From assembly GCA_963693365.1 (NCBI GenBank), contig CAVNZM010000002.1, positions 4,588,001 through 4,652,000 on the forward strand: a DNA stretch of 64,000 nucleotides, given 5' to 3'. The position numbers were made by a program, and so were the translations under genes. The notes beneath the pieces were generated by a model. The model made no database searches and was not told the origin of the DNA. It was given only the letters and a program-made list of their open reading frames with translations. Below are positions 35,771 to 63,532 of the stretch, one piece after another. This DNA is from Amoebidium appalachense. Lineage: Eukaryota > Ichthyosporea. Each line of letters starts with the position of its first letter. The stretch's first letter is position 1.

Positions 35771-36903
35771 CCGTATGTCACTGTGTGTCCGTGAGTACTG
35801 GCATGCAGATGTACATGCAGGCATGTGCAGGCTAACGCCTGGGTTTATGTGACGTTGCATATGTAAACCAAGAAGATGGGGCTGTGTGTGTAGTCGATCT
35901 ATCGTGGGTGCCTGTGTGTCAGGTGCATACAGGCGGAGGCGAGGGTGAGGGTTGGTATGTAGCATCAGTGAATGTCAGATGAGAAATGTTGCTAATGTTT
36001 CATGTGCGTGGCAAGTAAATTCGATAGAAGGGGAAAAGAGCGGCGGCCATGGGAAGGGGGGAGTACGGATATGGCAGATGTTAAGAAATATGAGGTGATG
36101 GTGGGGACGGGCACCGGGGGGAGGGGAGAGAGGGAGGGGGCGGGATGGGAAGAGGAGGGAAGGGCTATCTAGTGTTAGGTGGAATTGGCGAGCAAAAGGG
36201 TGGCTTTGTGTCCATGCGTTTATGTGTGTATCTGTATTGTGGCCCCGTGGAGGCAGGGGGCCAGGGGGCGGGGGGGGGGGGAGGAGGTGGGAGGGGGGGA
36301 AGCTGGGGGAAGGCGGTTGGGTGCTTGGGTTTGGGAGGGGAGGAGAGGGGGGGGGGGAGTTGCACACCTTTAGTTGGCAGGGCTGAACGCTGTATATGTG
36401 GATGAAGGTGAGGGGCTCAAAACGGGACTGGGCAGCTACATGTGGGAGATATTGGTCAGCATGGGGCCAGGCAGGCAACAGGCGGGGAGGGACTACTAGC
36501 TGGGACACCCGACATAACTACTTAACACCCACACATACCTGATACTCCGTCCTAAACACCCACCCACACCCATACATACACACACCCGATTCCACACCCA
36601 CCCACCCACCCACCCATCCGCCTGCCCACCCACCCCGCACACAAAGGCACACATACACACACACTTACAGACAGACAAAGGTACACACACACATGCACGC
36701 TCGCACGCACATACGCGCACATACACAGACACACACACACACCACGCACACATGGGCGCGTACACACATGCAGATACACAGACATAAAGGTACAAACATA
36801 CACACAAAAACATGTACACTCGCACATGCACATGGACACACCCACACACACGTACACACACAAACCCACACACCTACACAGACGCATTATACACACGCAC
36901 CGT

Positions 36904-36936
<33 letters not shown>

Positions 36937-38457
36937 CAGACACACAGACACGCACCGTACACACACACACACACACACGCACCGTACACACAGACACACA
37001 CACACCTACACACGCACACACACACACACGTACACAAACAAGCACACGTACACACACGTACACACACACACACCCTCCAAGTCCTCCTCCTGCACAAGCA
37101 TGACATGGTGCTGCCTGCCTTCTCCCGTGCGTGCCCAGCCACCCAAACAATAGGTCACGTGCAGGCCCTTGCCCCCCTCCTTCTGCCTCTTGGTGTACTT
37201 GTAGAGCATCCTGCCCCCACCGACAGTCAGCCATTTCCTTTTATGGTCACCTACTGTGTGCAAACGCTAGGTCCGCCCATACAACTGGTTTCCGAACGGC
37301 TGAACACAACTGGCATGATTCTCTGCTGCCAAACACGGTTTTATTAAAACACGGTGGATTCTGACAGCCAGTGGCCGATCCGTACAAACCTGTTCATTCA
37401 GTCGATGCTATTATTGACAGGTTTGTGACTCAAGCTCAACGGGGAAAAAAAAAAAAACGACAGTATTTAATCTGCCAAGTGCATCGTCTCCTCCCCACGC
37501 CCATTCGACACATGCTACGAGATTTGCTATTGGAGAGAGCAGGGGAAAAGAAGGTGAGCGTGGAAAAAAAACAAGGAGAAGGACGGCAAAACAAGCAACC
37601 CGACACACCACTTACTGTTTGGAAACATTGACAGGCACCTCCAGCTCACGGCTTAGCCATTTGTATGTGACCTGAAAGCAGGAAAACGTCAGGGATTTTA
37701 GCACCCGCCGGGAAGATTCGTGGGAAGCGTGTGCAGGGGGTGAGGAAGAGGGCGCGCACGGTGGGTGGGTGTTTGGGTGGGAGGAGGGGGAGGGGGGGGG
37801 GGGGGGAAGGGGGGGGGAGGAGGAGCGGGGGGAGGGAGGGCAAGGGAGGACAAGGTGACGCGGGGTGGTGCGTGTGTCGGTTCGTGGTGGTGGTGGTGGT
37901 TTGCTAAACAATGTGTGTTTGGTAGTAGTTGCAGGGGGGAGGGGGGGGAGGGCTGAGGAGTGTGTGTGTGTGTGTGCGTGTGCGTGTGTGTAAGCCAGAT
38001 TGTGTTCTTTGTGTGTACGTGCTTGTGTTTGTGTATGTGTGCTTGCGAGCGTGGAAGCACATACACATGTATTCGCGTGCCAGTGCACAGGTGTATGTAA
38101 TTTTACAAAAATGCAAATACGCTGCTGTGCTACCTTGCATTCATAAAGATTCCCAATCAACTCACCATCGCAGGCATAAAAAAGCAGAATCCAAGGGAAT
38201 GTGCAAGAGCAAGGAGAGGCCTGCGGGAAATGTAGTGAGAGGGGGGGGGGGGGGGGGGGAGGGGTGTGGGGAGGGGGGGAGGGAAGGTCTTGGTATGGGG
38301 TCCGGGGATAGTACTATGGTAAAAGACAGGTAAAGGGAGAATGGATATGAGATTAAAAGGTGTCATAGAGGGGAGGTGGGGGTTTACATACGATTTTTTG
38401 CTCTGCGTAGATGCACGTGTCGATAGTTTCCATAAAAGTCGACCCGGTGCCATCCAT
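28366..38457 (-). CDS. POLD3: DNA polymerase delta subunit 3 (p66/Pol32 homologue)
   Basis: Fourteen exons: 38457-38392, 37671-37616, 37210-37074, 36435-36368, 35503-35436, 34874-34772, 34241-34185, 33363-33056, 32445-32369, 31527-31430, 30634-30317, 29596-29525, 28971-28899, 28538-28366. All are GT-AG and in phase, totalling 1674 nt (557 aa plus TGA). The N-terminal winged-helix region, which binds the polymerase B-subunit in known POLD3, matches the family motif by motif: [19 protein letters not shown] (19-36), [10 protein letters not shown] (42-51), [10 protein letters not shown] (57-66), FIHIYSVQP (97-105), [11 protein letters not shown] (111-121). The middle has AFFG (about 180-183) and QQGIGGFF (223-230), then a long charged, low-complexity region. 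The C-terminus is a PCNA-binding PIP box, QPSITNFF at 547-554, three residues before the end. The product should act in the nucleus in lagging-strand synthesis. Confidence 0.95.
28540..28768. repeat. (GT)n and poly-G tracts at POLD3 last intron
   Basis: The acceptor of the last POLD3 exon lies at the edge of a (GT)n tract (sense CACACACAG), which continues into a G-run (about 28557-28599). A second GT plus G pair lies at about 28720-28768. Confidence 0.9.
31271..31370 (-). repeat. Poly-C-tailed interspersed repeat, diverged copy
   Basis: On the minus strand it ends GTACTCTGTCACTCATTCTACC and then a C-tract. The match to the family is moderate. Located in a POLD3 intron. Confidence 0.5.
31600..31825. 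repeat. (GT)n arrays and poly-G in POLD3 intron
   Basis: GT arrays at about 31617-31651 and 31757-31801; the second is followed by a G-run to about 31825. On the sense strand they read (CA)n and (C)n. Confidence 0.95.
32114..32203 (-). repeat. Poly-C-tailed interspersed repeat, diverged copy
   Basis: On the minus strand it begins AATGCATTCTC and ends GTGCTCTGTAACCAATTC before a C-tract. Located in a POLD3 intron. Confidence 0.55.
33718..33814 (-). repeat. Poly-C-tailed interspersed repeat, close copy of 25542-25621
   Basis: On the minus strand it differs from the 25.5-kb copy at only about three positions over 80 bp and likewise runs into a C-tract. Located in the POLD3 intron between exons 34241-34185 and 33363-33056. 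Confidence 0.85.
33831..33922 (-). repeat. Poly-C-tailed interspersed repeat, full copy
   Basis: On the minus strand: CTGAGGATGGGCTCTGCTTA, TTATGCATACTG, TGCATTGTGTTACACGTCAT and CTCTAACACAATCCCCCC. It sits directly upstream of the 33718-33814 copy in the same orientation. Confidence 0.85.
34660..34745. repeat. (CT)n/(TA)n compound microsatellite
   Basis: A CT array joins a TA array (about 34681-34707) and further CT-rich sequence in the POLD3 intron just downstream of exon 34874-34772. Confidence 0.9.
35577..35769. repeat. (GT)n arrays in POLD3 intron
   Basis: GT arrays at about 35577-35628 and 35707-35769 are separated by CG-containing degenerate repeat. On the POLD3 sense strand they read (CA)n. 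Confidence 0.95.
36590..37073. repeat. Degenerate (CA)n region in POLD3 intron 3
   Basis: Interrupted CA repeats lie on the plus strand, so GT on the sense strand. They begin right at the exon 37210-37074 donor, which is therefore the first GT pair of a GTGTGT tract. This runs opposite to the prevailing orientation in this gene. Confidence 0.85.
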
Positions 38458-38563
38458 GGCTGCTGTGTGCTCGGTGGCTGGGGGGCATTGCAATGATGCA
38501 CTGCATCAGAAACGGGTTAAAAGTGTGGTGGGGTGGGGGAGATGGAGGGTGGAGGAAAGAGGT

Positions 38564-38610
<47 letters not shown>

Positions 38611-38804
38611 GGGGGGGAGGTGGCTGGGGAAAGAGAGAGGGGGATGGCCTTAGGGAAGCTGGAAAAGACAATATGTCGTGGTGAAAGAAGGCGCGTGCGC
38701 CCGCGCGCGCGTGTGTGTGCGTGTGTTCGTGCGGGTGTGAGTGTGTGTGCGTGTGTGTGCGTGCAGGCAAGCTCAGCATGTGCACATGCACTTGCTTGTG
38801 TGTG

Positions 38805-38985
<181 letters not shown>

Positions 38986-39388
38986 ATAGCGTGCGCGGGG
39001 AAAGGGCAGGCGTGTGTGTGCGTGTGTGTGAATGAGTGTTTGCATGATTCTCCCTTTGTCGATATATTGGCTTTGTATCAATGAAAACATTCAAATACCA
39101 GCGGCTATTAATAGTGCACTAGTAGATTTACCAATTCGTTTCACCTACCAAAAGGAGCTGCCTAAGTATACCAGTGCACACAGTGAGTCCACCATGCAAA
39201 CGATCGTCACCCATTTCCCCTTCAAACCAAGTGGTAGCTTCCACATGTTTATGCATTCATCAAAGGGTAGTCTTAATGAAACTGCGAAGAAAAAACAAGA
39301 CTGCACATTCTCGAAGATCATAACACTTTCCGCGTGGGGGAGGGGAGGAGGAGGGGGGGGGGAGGAGGGGGGGGGGGGGGGGGGGGGA

Positions 39389-39421
<33 letters not shown>

Positions 39422-39815
39422 GGAGGAGGAAGGGCTCACCGGTGCAGTTATCTTTAGTATGTTGTTGCCAGGAAAAGGCACTTAGGAACAACGAAATATG
39501 TCCACGCAGAAACAGAATCAGCACTTACGTTCAAACTTATCTTTAAGTTATGTATATGCGGTTGGGGTGTTGGTATGTTGATTACCGTTTTCTTCTTGAA
39601 CGTTGTGTGTGCTCAGAGGGCCTGCGGTACTCTGTCTCGATGAGCCTCAAGGTGAATCTGGTGATGGTTTAACCGTCGCGTAATGAAACACAAAGCATGT
39701 GATTTTCCACGCTCGCTTTTCCTAAAACTTTTCACACTGCCAGGGCGAAGCTCAAGGGACAAACGACATTAGGAGGCCTTGGGGAAAAAGGTGCCACTGG
39801 GTTGAACAGAGCGTT

Positions 39816-39905
39816 CGAAAGTTTCGCGTTCGCGAAGCTGAGGCTGCTCCCGCCATTTTTTTGGAGTAGCCAATCAGCGTGCACTCCACGAACGATGGCG
39901 CAAAC
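39816..39905. promoter_or_regulatory. CCAAT and E2F-like motif cluster
   Basis: Within 90 bp: GTTTCGCG (39821), CTCCCGCCATTTTT (about 39847), AGCCAATCAG (about 39868) and GGCGCAAA (39897, TTTGCGCC on the other strand). These resemble E2F and CCAAT sites common at S-phase genes. POLD3 starts 1.4 kb away on the minus strand, so a 5' untranslated exon would be needed. Inference only. Confidence 0.35.
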
Positions 39906-40560
39906 AAAAGGGCCGTCTATTTTTGACGTTTATAACTAAAAATAGCCTTCTTCGGCCCGCTTGCCGGCCAGCGACAAAGTGCCAAGCTCATTTCCGATTG
40001 GACGAGTCGGGTCCAATAAGTTTGTGAGGTAGCGTGAAACTCTATCTCTTTTGTATACAAAAGTATTGGGCCAGTCGGAACAAGTGGAACAAGAGTCAAT
40101 CAGAGATCTATGTATTACTACTTAGATTTTTTACTTGTAACAGCTAATAATAACTGTTTAAAATCTGAAAAAAACACCGCATGTTATAAGATCAGCAATG
40201 GGATGATATCACAAAAACCAAGCAGACAGTTACGTATCTTGAAAGTTTCTTACACTATTCCATAAAAGAAATATGTCCAATCAGAAACCGGTGCAGTTAA
40301 GAATCCAAGGCGAGGTTTAGGAGGACCTCCCCTCAATTGGCATCTGTGGCTCAGCGACGTATCACGTGTGTGAACACAATCTGACGTTCATGCACGGTGT
40401 GGCCGTTGTCATATGAAAAACGCTGCAGATTACAGAGCAGGTATACAGACGTTAAAAATGCAGAAGTGCTTAGAAACCTGACCCATTTTCCAAAAATATG
40501 AGTACTGGGTATTTAGCCTCACAAAGCTCAAATTTATCTCCTCCGGATCCGTGCACGAGT

Positions 40561-41665
40561 AAGGCATTTTTGTATTTTCTTCTCTGAGATATCTGTGATA
40601 TCTCGCATGCTTCTCTTTTCTTTTGACTGGATTTATTCGACGGAAAGATATGCAAGTATGCACGGCATACTGAGAAGACAATAAAAACTTCACGTGTTAT
40701 CCAGTAACAAGTGCATACTGAGATACCTGAACACTGTGTGAAAATCAGATAAATACTCAATGTGACGACCAACAGAATTCAACAAAAAGTCTAGAGTGTT
40801 CACATTGCCAGCCAGTGTAGCAGACACCCGTAGGGAAAGAGGTAAAACGCGACATAAAAACTCACACCTATCAACATGCTTTCGATGAAAAAGTTCAGCA
40901 CAAAAGTGGCACCAGCGGCGATGGAAACAAGAATTACAACGCCACTGCACAACTTCCCAGGCAATATCAACATCAGAGCACCATACAGACTTATCTACTA
41001 GCTATAGGGTGGTATCCATACGTACAGCAGGAGAAATGTATCCTGCCAAAGCTCCCAAAAAGCGATAATAATCAGTACGGTGTTGCCTAAGGAACATAAC
41101 ACATGCCGACTGAGTTTTACCTTTGATTTCTCTATGAGAACGAGAAAGAAACTTATACTGCGTATGGTAAGAATTTCGAAAAGCAGGAAAAACAGGAAGA
41201 GAAAAGAAAGAGGGAGTGAGATGGCGAGAGAAAGGATCAGGTTGAAAGAGGGTAGGCTGAGGACGTTCATAAGTGGCGTTGGTGAATCGGGGGGGAAGAG
41301 GGATGGACGGGGGGGGGGGGAAAGGAAGCACAAAGAGGGTGACCATCAGGTATCCTAACTAAATGAAAACAAAAACGAAGAGACAATTCCTCCATACGAC
41401 AAACAGCAGACGACAATCCAAATATACTAACTAAGGGAGGCACAAACCGAGTACGAAACAAAGTGCGCAGCGCTGTACCCTGAAAATCGTCGAACTCTTT
41501 CAGCGCCACGGCCGCCTCGCGAGGTGGGGCGCAGGTTCTCCTTACCGTATGATGAGTTTTCTCGGATATATGATTATCTTAGTCGTTATCTCTTCCGTAT
41601 GCGTGAGCAAGGCATTTTTGTATTTTCTTCTCTGAGATATCTGAGATATCTCGCATGCTTCTCTC
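40561..41665. repeat. Direct repeat pair with near-palindrome, flanking retroelement copy 2
   Basis: A 55-bp sequence starting AAGGCATTTTTGTATTTTCT and containing GAGATATCTgaGATATCTC occurs at 40561-40615 and again at 41609-41664, in the same orientation and about 1.05 kb apart. Confidence 0.85.
40690..41510 (-). mobile_element. Non-LTR-type retroelement fragment (copy 2)
   Basis: Minus-strand blocks EFDDFQGTALRTLF, FGLSSAVCRMEELSLRFCFH and, after a frame change, DIAWEVVQWRCNSCFHRRWC followed by HFCAELFHRKHVDRC. They match copy 1 at 12.0-12.7 kb. The C-x2-C-x7-H-x3-C knuckle is intact here. A G-run near 41310 and stop codons break the frame. Upstream polymerase motifs are absent, so this is a 3' fragment; the class is inferred. 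Confidence 0.6.
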
Positions 41666-42571
41666 TTGATGAGCTTATCAATAAAGTCATTATAAAAAAA
41701 ATTCCGTGTGGCCGAATTATAATATCGCTGCTCTCGGCCTCAAATATCTGTTATTGATCCCAAAAATATGCAATATTGAGCTTACCATTACTCTTAATTT
41801 TTTGTGTCTTATATTCTCTCATAAAATGCTACAATAATAGCCTAATAATAACCTATGCTTTATTCATTGCAAACCCTGCTCGTTTTTCTGAACCCCGAAA
41901 TTCGATGCCGTTACTTTTACTTGATCTAGGAGGTTAGAAATTATGTTCGTGTGCCGCACGGTGTTCACCGGCCGCACCAAATTTGAACTTTGTGGGACGG
42001 AAACTTTGAGTTCATGTTTTCAACATTTCTTCCGGCCGGTGTTGAGAGACTGAGCCTCTTTCAGTTGTACAAATTGGTTATACATGTCTACGTAGTTGAT
42101 GTGGGCTGGCATCAGGTTTTAATAAGCATTCGAAGTTGTAGCTGTCACGCTTCACTTGGAAGGGCCGTCGGTGCCTTGTCTCATCCGTGTATTTCAAATA
42201 AGCTTGCCCTGCCAACTCGAAATGTTCTGTAATTCGAGGAAGCCAACAACACACAGCTGAAAAGAGAATATTGCAAGAAAACCGACACACTCACAATATT
42301 ATCTACACGAAGTTTCAGCCTTTTGAATCATTAATCTTTTGATCGTTACGAGGAAAGAACTGGAGTGGCCTACGTTATCAAGTCTTGTCGGGTGACAAGT
42401 CTACAACCCAGCTTATCCGGGCTGCTTGTCTTTTTGGATAATGGTGCTCGGGAAGGCTGATGACCAGCTAATACGCTAAGCATCGGGAGCTTGAGGCATG
42501 GGTTCGCTTGTTGTTCCAGGCTAGCTTCTTGGCTGGCTGAGTTTTTTATTCATCCCCCGTCAACTTGACCA

Positions 42572-57771
<15,200 letters not shown>

Positions 57772-57963
57772 GCAACAAACTGAATGGTGGTTTCATGTGC
57801 ACGTGGGCATGTGCTATGATTTTTGTCGGCAAACTAACTCCTGCCACTGTCTCTTATGCTATCTCCCTGATATTTGCCTCACACATGGACAGACACCATG
57901 GCACGCACACGCACGCCCGCGTGCACACACGTGCACACAAGGAAAGTGTGGGCGCACGCGCAG

Positions 57964-58062
<99 letters not shown>

Positions 58063-58717
58063 TCTTGTGCCACTGATGAAGGGCTGTTAGGCGTGCTATA
58101 AACCCCCCACATACATGGTTTTTAAATAAGTATCCCTATTCATATCTGGTATGAACCCTTTGCATGGGACGGAATTTCTGAAATTTAGACAGATGTATGA
58201 TATGTTGGTTACTTATGCAAAGCCTGTATCTCACGCGATACCCGCACATTTACTGTTGAAATGGATGAACTATACGCCTTGTTGTTCTATTGAGCAACAC
58301 AAGTTGCCAGTTGTTACTATGGATATATAGTCAGTGGTGAGCCACACGTGTATAAACTGTGTACATATGCATACCCCTGGATCGCCTGTTAAGTCGGTGC
58401 TGAATGATATGTGGGTGCCCGAATTCAACTGCCACGTGCGGTTTAGAAATTTGCCGACACCAAGAAATACAAATATATGCGAAAGAGAAGTTCTGTCCAT
58501 CCACCGATGGCTCTTTCTAGGACTGTCACACTTCAATCTGACTGGCTCAGGGACCTCTGCGTGCGCAACCTGTTCTATAGCTGTGTTTCTGCCAAGCTTG
58601 TGTGGTCCCATGTGTCACGTGTACTTTCAAGATCATCCATATTCCCATTTTGAGGCTCGACGCATATGTATACGACATTTAATTCCGAGAAGTTTTCTGC
58701 CCCACCATTCCGGATCC

Positions 58718-58765
<48 letters not shown>

Positions 58766-58925
58766 CCCCTCCCCGACGGCCACCATCAGCCAAAAATCCA
58801 CACGCGCCACCCACGACACACACACGCATTCACACACAGAGTGAGTGAGTGAGAGAGAGAGATCTAGAAAGAGGTCTAGAGAGAGAAAGGTCTAGAGAGA
58901 GAGAGAGAGAGGGAGAGAGAGGGAG

Positions 58926-58969
<44 letters not shown>

Positions 58970-60285
58970 CGAGAGAGAGAGGGAGAGAGAGAGATAATTG
59001 GGAGGGAAATGTACACATGCGGGACGCACGAGCATGTACACACACACGACTGGTGTGCCCGGGCCCGTTGTCATGCACATCCGATTCGGCGGGGTCCACA
59101 AACGTGGTGCACACAGTTATTAGTCGAAAGATGTAGACCGTTCGAGTTGTGCATATGCGACTACGCGTTGAAGACAGTTGCTAACCCACATATGCAAAGT
59201 GACGCTGTATGGAGCACAGTGACACATGCGTGTGACACACACACACACACACGTATAGTATAATAAAAACAAACAAAATGGGAATATTTCACACCTCGAT
59301 CCTGCACGTAACCTCGCAAAGGTACCTGATCTCTCTTAGTGTGACACCAAACCATACTGACGCACCAATGCATACAGTGTGCCGTAGGCAAGCTGGTGGC
59401 AAGGGATGAATGAGTGAGTGACTGAGTGAGTGTGTGAGCATGTGAGCATGTGTTACGGGGGAAGGGGGGAGAATCAAGAGAATCAAAGGGGGGGTGACAG
59501 ATAGCTGCAGTGATCTTCCATGTCTGGTTTATTAATACAAAATCTTTACTGGGATTTGGACACCTGTGCCCATGCTACATACATTGTAAAAGAGTCATTC
59601 CCTATAGACTTACACGGCTATGCCAATATGCTATATATGGTATGTGCGTGGATCGAAAACGTTCCAAGCGCAACCCAAACTAGGTTACTGAGGCATGCGT
59701 CATCTGTCTTGTGCATGTCAAACATGTGTATGGGAGTTTAAAACCTGTATCATATCGTGCGTGTGTGTTTTTTTGTGGGTGAAATATCAGGTCTGGTGAG
59801 TCTCAGTGTGTTTTTGTGTGAAGTGATTCATGGTTCAGCAACCTCTAATCATCTCAAACAGCAATCTTGTGTGTGGTTACCAAAATACTATGTAGCACCA
59901 CGAAGGTCGTATATTAAAAAAAAAGGACAGAAAACACCCGGCTTATTAGCTCATATAGATCCCATCACACCGCTATGACTAAAACTTTAAAGGGATAGCA
60001 AAACACTGAACTCCTATATTCGCACAGGCAGTACTCGAAATCGTCGATTACACACGAGGACAAACTCACTGGTGTGCTAATCGGTTTCGGTGGCCCGGAA
60101 TATCAGCCCCCCCCCCCCCCCCTCCCCCCCCCCCCCCCCTCTCCATAGAGACTATCAAATAATATGTTCAACTATTCACAGCAAAGCATAGTTTAGGGCC
60201 ATCCCTGTAGGCCAACAACAACTAAATTGATCATTAAGGCATCTTAAAGACATCGAGTTATCAGCGCTTGGGCTCAGAGAGAGCA
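57772..60285. other. Convergent spacer with unexplained ORFs
   Basis: Contains the CA array, a C-run (about 58717-58764), GA-rich sequence with a G-run (about 58929-58969) and a less repetitive stretch. Frames at about 58151-58330, 59520-59741 and 59757-59978 are open and not repeat-driven, but I recognise none. No gene is called. Confidence 0.5.
57967..58057. repeat. (CA)n array downstream of RhoGEF
   Basis: A pure CA array in the convergent spacer, about 200 bp after the RhoGEF stop codon. Confidence 0.95.
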
Positions 60286-62983
60286 CTAACTTGATGCAGA
60301 GTCATTTTCTGTGGTTACAGGGACCTCAATCCTCCCTTCCTCCTTATCTTCCTCCCTCACATCCTCTTTTATCTCCCTCCTGTCAACCTCCTTTGTGTCC
60401 TCCTCCTTACTGTCATCTCCTTCTACATTGACTGCCATAGCCCCCTCCTGGTTATCATGGGCCACCTGCCGAACCGTCCTTTCCCCTGCCAAATCCAATC
60501 CCTCGGCCGTGTCAACTCCTTCGATCTTGTTTTCCTCACTAGTGAGTTCCTCGCCAACGTCACGCCCGACACGAACGTATGAAACGAGTGAAGACCGGCC
60601 CACGGCAAGTTGGGCATCGGCCCGAACCGAATCTGCCAGGCCGCTTCTTGAAATGATCGTTCGCTGTGTGAGTCCGTTCTGCACAAACGTGATGTTCTGC
60701 TGGAAAATGACACCGTCCACTGGGGGGTGAGGGGGGAAGGGGGTGTGTTAGCTGATTGTGTGTGATGTCTTGCAGGGGGACGAGTCGTTTATACATGAGT
60801 ATACTTTACGTGAGAAGTATACTCATGTACAGAGTCCTTTAAGCAAGAGGGCATGTGCATTGACATGGGCCTTAAAGCAACACGGTGTGATGGCTTGCCA
60901 TGAATTATTGGTAACCGTGCGCGTGCGAGGCAGCTGCAGTTCCTAAGTGGAAGGGACTGGGTGGGTTGTGTGTGTGTTGAATGGTGCAAAGGTGCGCGTG
61001 CACGTGTGTGCATGTATGTGTGTGTGTGGTTGTGTGTACAATGTGTGTGCAATGTGTGCGTGTGTATGCGCGCGCGTGTGCATAGCGCCAGCGAATGTGC
61101 ATTCAGTGAGTACGGGGGATGGAGGGGAGCGGATAAGGGAGGGGAGCAGAGATGGGTGGGGCACGTACGTATACACGTTGGGCTTTCGGCAGTGTTGTGG
61201 TACCCAGTATTGCAGCTGCCCACATTGCACACCGAGGACGTGGCATTGTTGCACGTCGACTGCCCGGGCTGGCAGTGGGGGGCATCCGGACACCCTGTGC
61301 ACCCGGGGTCGTATGTGAGGTTTCCGTAGGCACATGACTCGGACGGGTATTCTCCGTCCGGGCACTGTGTGCACGACTCGCAGGCAGTCTGTGTGCCGTC
61401 CGACTGGATGCCGTCCGACTGGATAGTGTTGTTGAGCCAGTAGCCAGCCGAGCACTGCAGGCACCACGAGTTGGTGGAGTTGGTGCACCGGTTCATGTCG
61501 TCGACGCAGTTGAGCACAGAGGTGCACAGCCCGCACTGTGTGTCGGCGTTCTCCTGGCAGGGGCCTATGTAGTAGTAGTTGTCTGGGCACCGTGCGCAGT
61601 TCACGCACTGCGTGTCGATGAACGTGCTGCAGGGCACACGGCGCCACTGGAAGCTGTAGTTGCACTTTGTGCACTTCTTGCACACACGGTCGCTGATCGA
61701 CGTGGGCGCCTGGTACTCGTAGTAGCCCTCGTTGCAGTATGGCCGCCAACCTGTGGATTGGGTGGGTGCCTGGGTGAGACTTTTTTTTTATTTTTTATTT
61801 TTTTATTTTCTTTTTCCCTCTGGGGGGGGGGGGGGGGGGGGGGGGGGAAGAGAGCACGATTATAGATGCCCTAGATCGCTAAAGAATGTGCCAGTGATAT
61901 TTATAAGGAGGAACGGAGACCGGTAGGAAAGGGGTGAAAGGGGAAGGAGTGGGCTAGATGTATGCTTCCTGTTTTCCTTTCTTTTGTTCCTTCCGTTTTT
62001 GTTCTTCTCTTTATACAAACTATTTATGTATTCCACAAACCCATCCACCCTAACATGCACCCACACACCCACACACCCACGTGTATTTATATCAACGGTT
62101 TTCGAAGACACGTGGGAGAAGCGGGGGGGGGGGGGGGGGGGGGGGAAGGGGGGGTGTCCATCATACGTCTGCATGGGGACGCGAATTCAGGTCTGGGCTG
62201 CTCACTGCATGCCGACCCCCAGCATGGGTGGCCCTGTAACTCCTTGACTGCAGCGTCATAGTATCGGTCCCAATACCTGGTGTCGTATTTCCAGTAGCTG
62301 TTGCTGAGATAGTTCTTGGCCGGCATGTGCACACACTTGCCTGTAGAAGGGTGTCGGTGTGAGGATTGGGTAGATCGGACACATCTTTCTTTTCGACACA
62401 AATGTATGCCTAGTTTCTTGTGCTCAACTTATTATATGCTATGTGCTAATTGTTCTTTTGGTATGTGTGTGTGTTTGGGGGGGGGGGGGGGGGGGGGGGG
62501 GGGGAAGGAGCGGGGAGAGGGGGGGGAGGGGGGAGTTGGGGGTGTTCTAGTGCGTTACAGAGTAAAAGATACATTTTCACAGCGGGCAACACAATACAAA
62601 TATTGCATAGCACACCAAAAATGCACCATAAACATAGTCCATCCTCAACGAGGGCCCATGTTATCCTCAGTACCCGATTTTTGCCGGTTCGTGCAGGCAA
62701 CAAAACTCAGACACTGCTTCACTCGCCATGGGTGGGTTACTCTTCCTGCCCCCCCCCCGGGGGTGGGGGTGGGGGAGGGGGGGGGGGGTGGGGGAGGGGG
62801 GGGGGGGGGGGAGGGGGGGGGGGGGGGGACTGGGGGTTTGAGGTGGTTCCCTACCATAGTTGGGACATGAAATGAATCTGCGCACGTGGGCAAGACCAAA
62901 TCGGCTGATCCAGGCCAGATCATTGAGCTCATACCCCACAGAGGAAGGAATGTTGCCGTTGGCTGCATATTCGTACGTTTTCT

Positions 62984-63051
<68 letters not shown>

Positions 63052-63492
63052 ACGTGTTGACGTAGAGAAACAGGGGATGGGGGGCACGGTTAGAAGGGAA
63101 TAAACGCAAGGATAAATAAGCACCTGATAATAAAAAGCGTTACAGGAAAGAGAAGCAAGCAATCAAAACATTCACTGTTGTGGTCAATAGCTGGAACTTA
63201 TGAATGCTTGGGTTGGGGAAAAACCTCTGTGATCTGTGTGTAATGGGGAGATCGGGCATCGGGCAGAGCGGGATGTTGGTGGTTGTGGTGGTTTGGGGGG
63301 AGGGGGGGGGGGGGGAGGAAGGGGGGGAATAGAGAGAGAGCGAGAGAGAGTATTACCAGATTCTCTATCTTCGTATAGGCACGAGTGCAGGGTGAAAGGC
63401 GAGAAAACATATTAGAGAGAAAAGAAGGGGATGGGGGTGGGTTCGAGTTGCATAACGACACATCGCAAACAACAAACGCAAAAACAACACAC

Positions 63493-63532
<40 letters not shown>

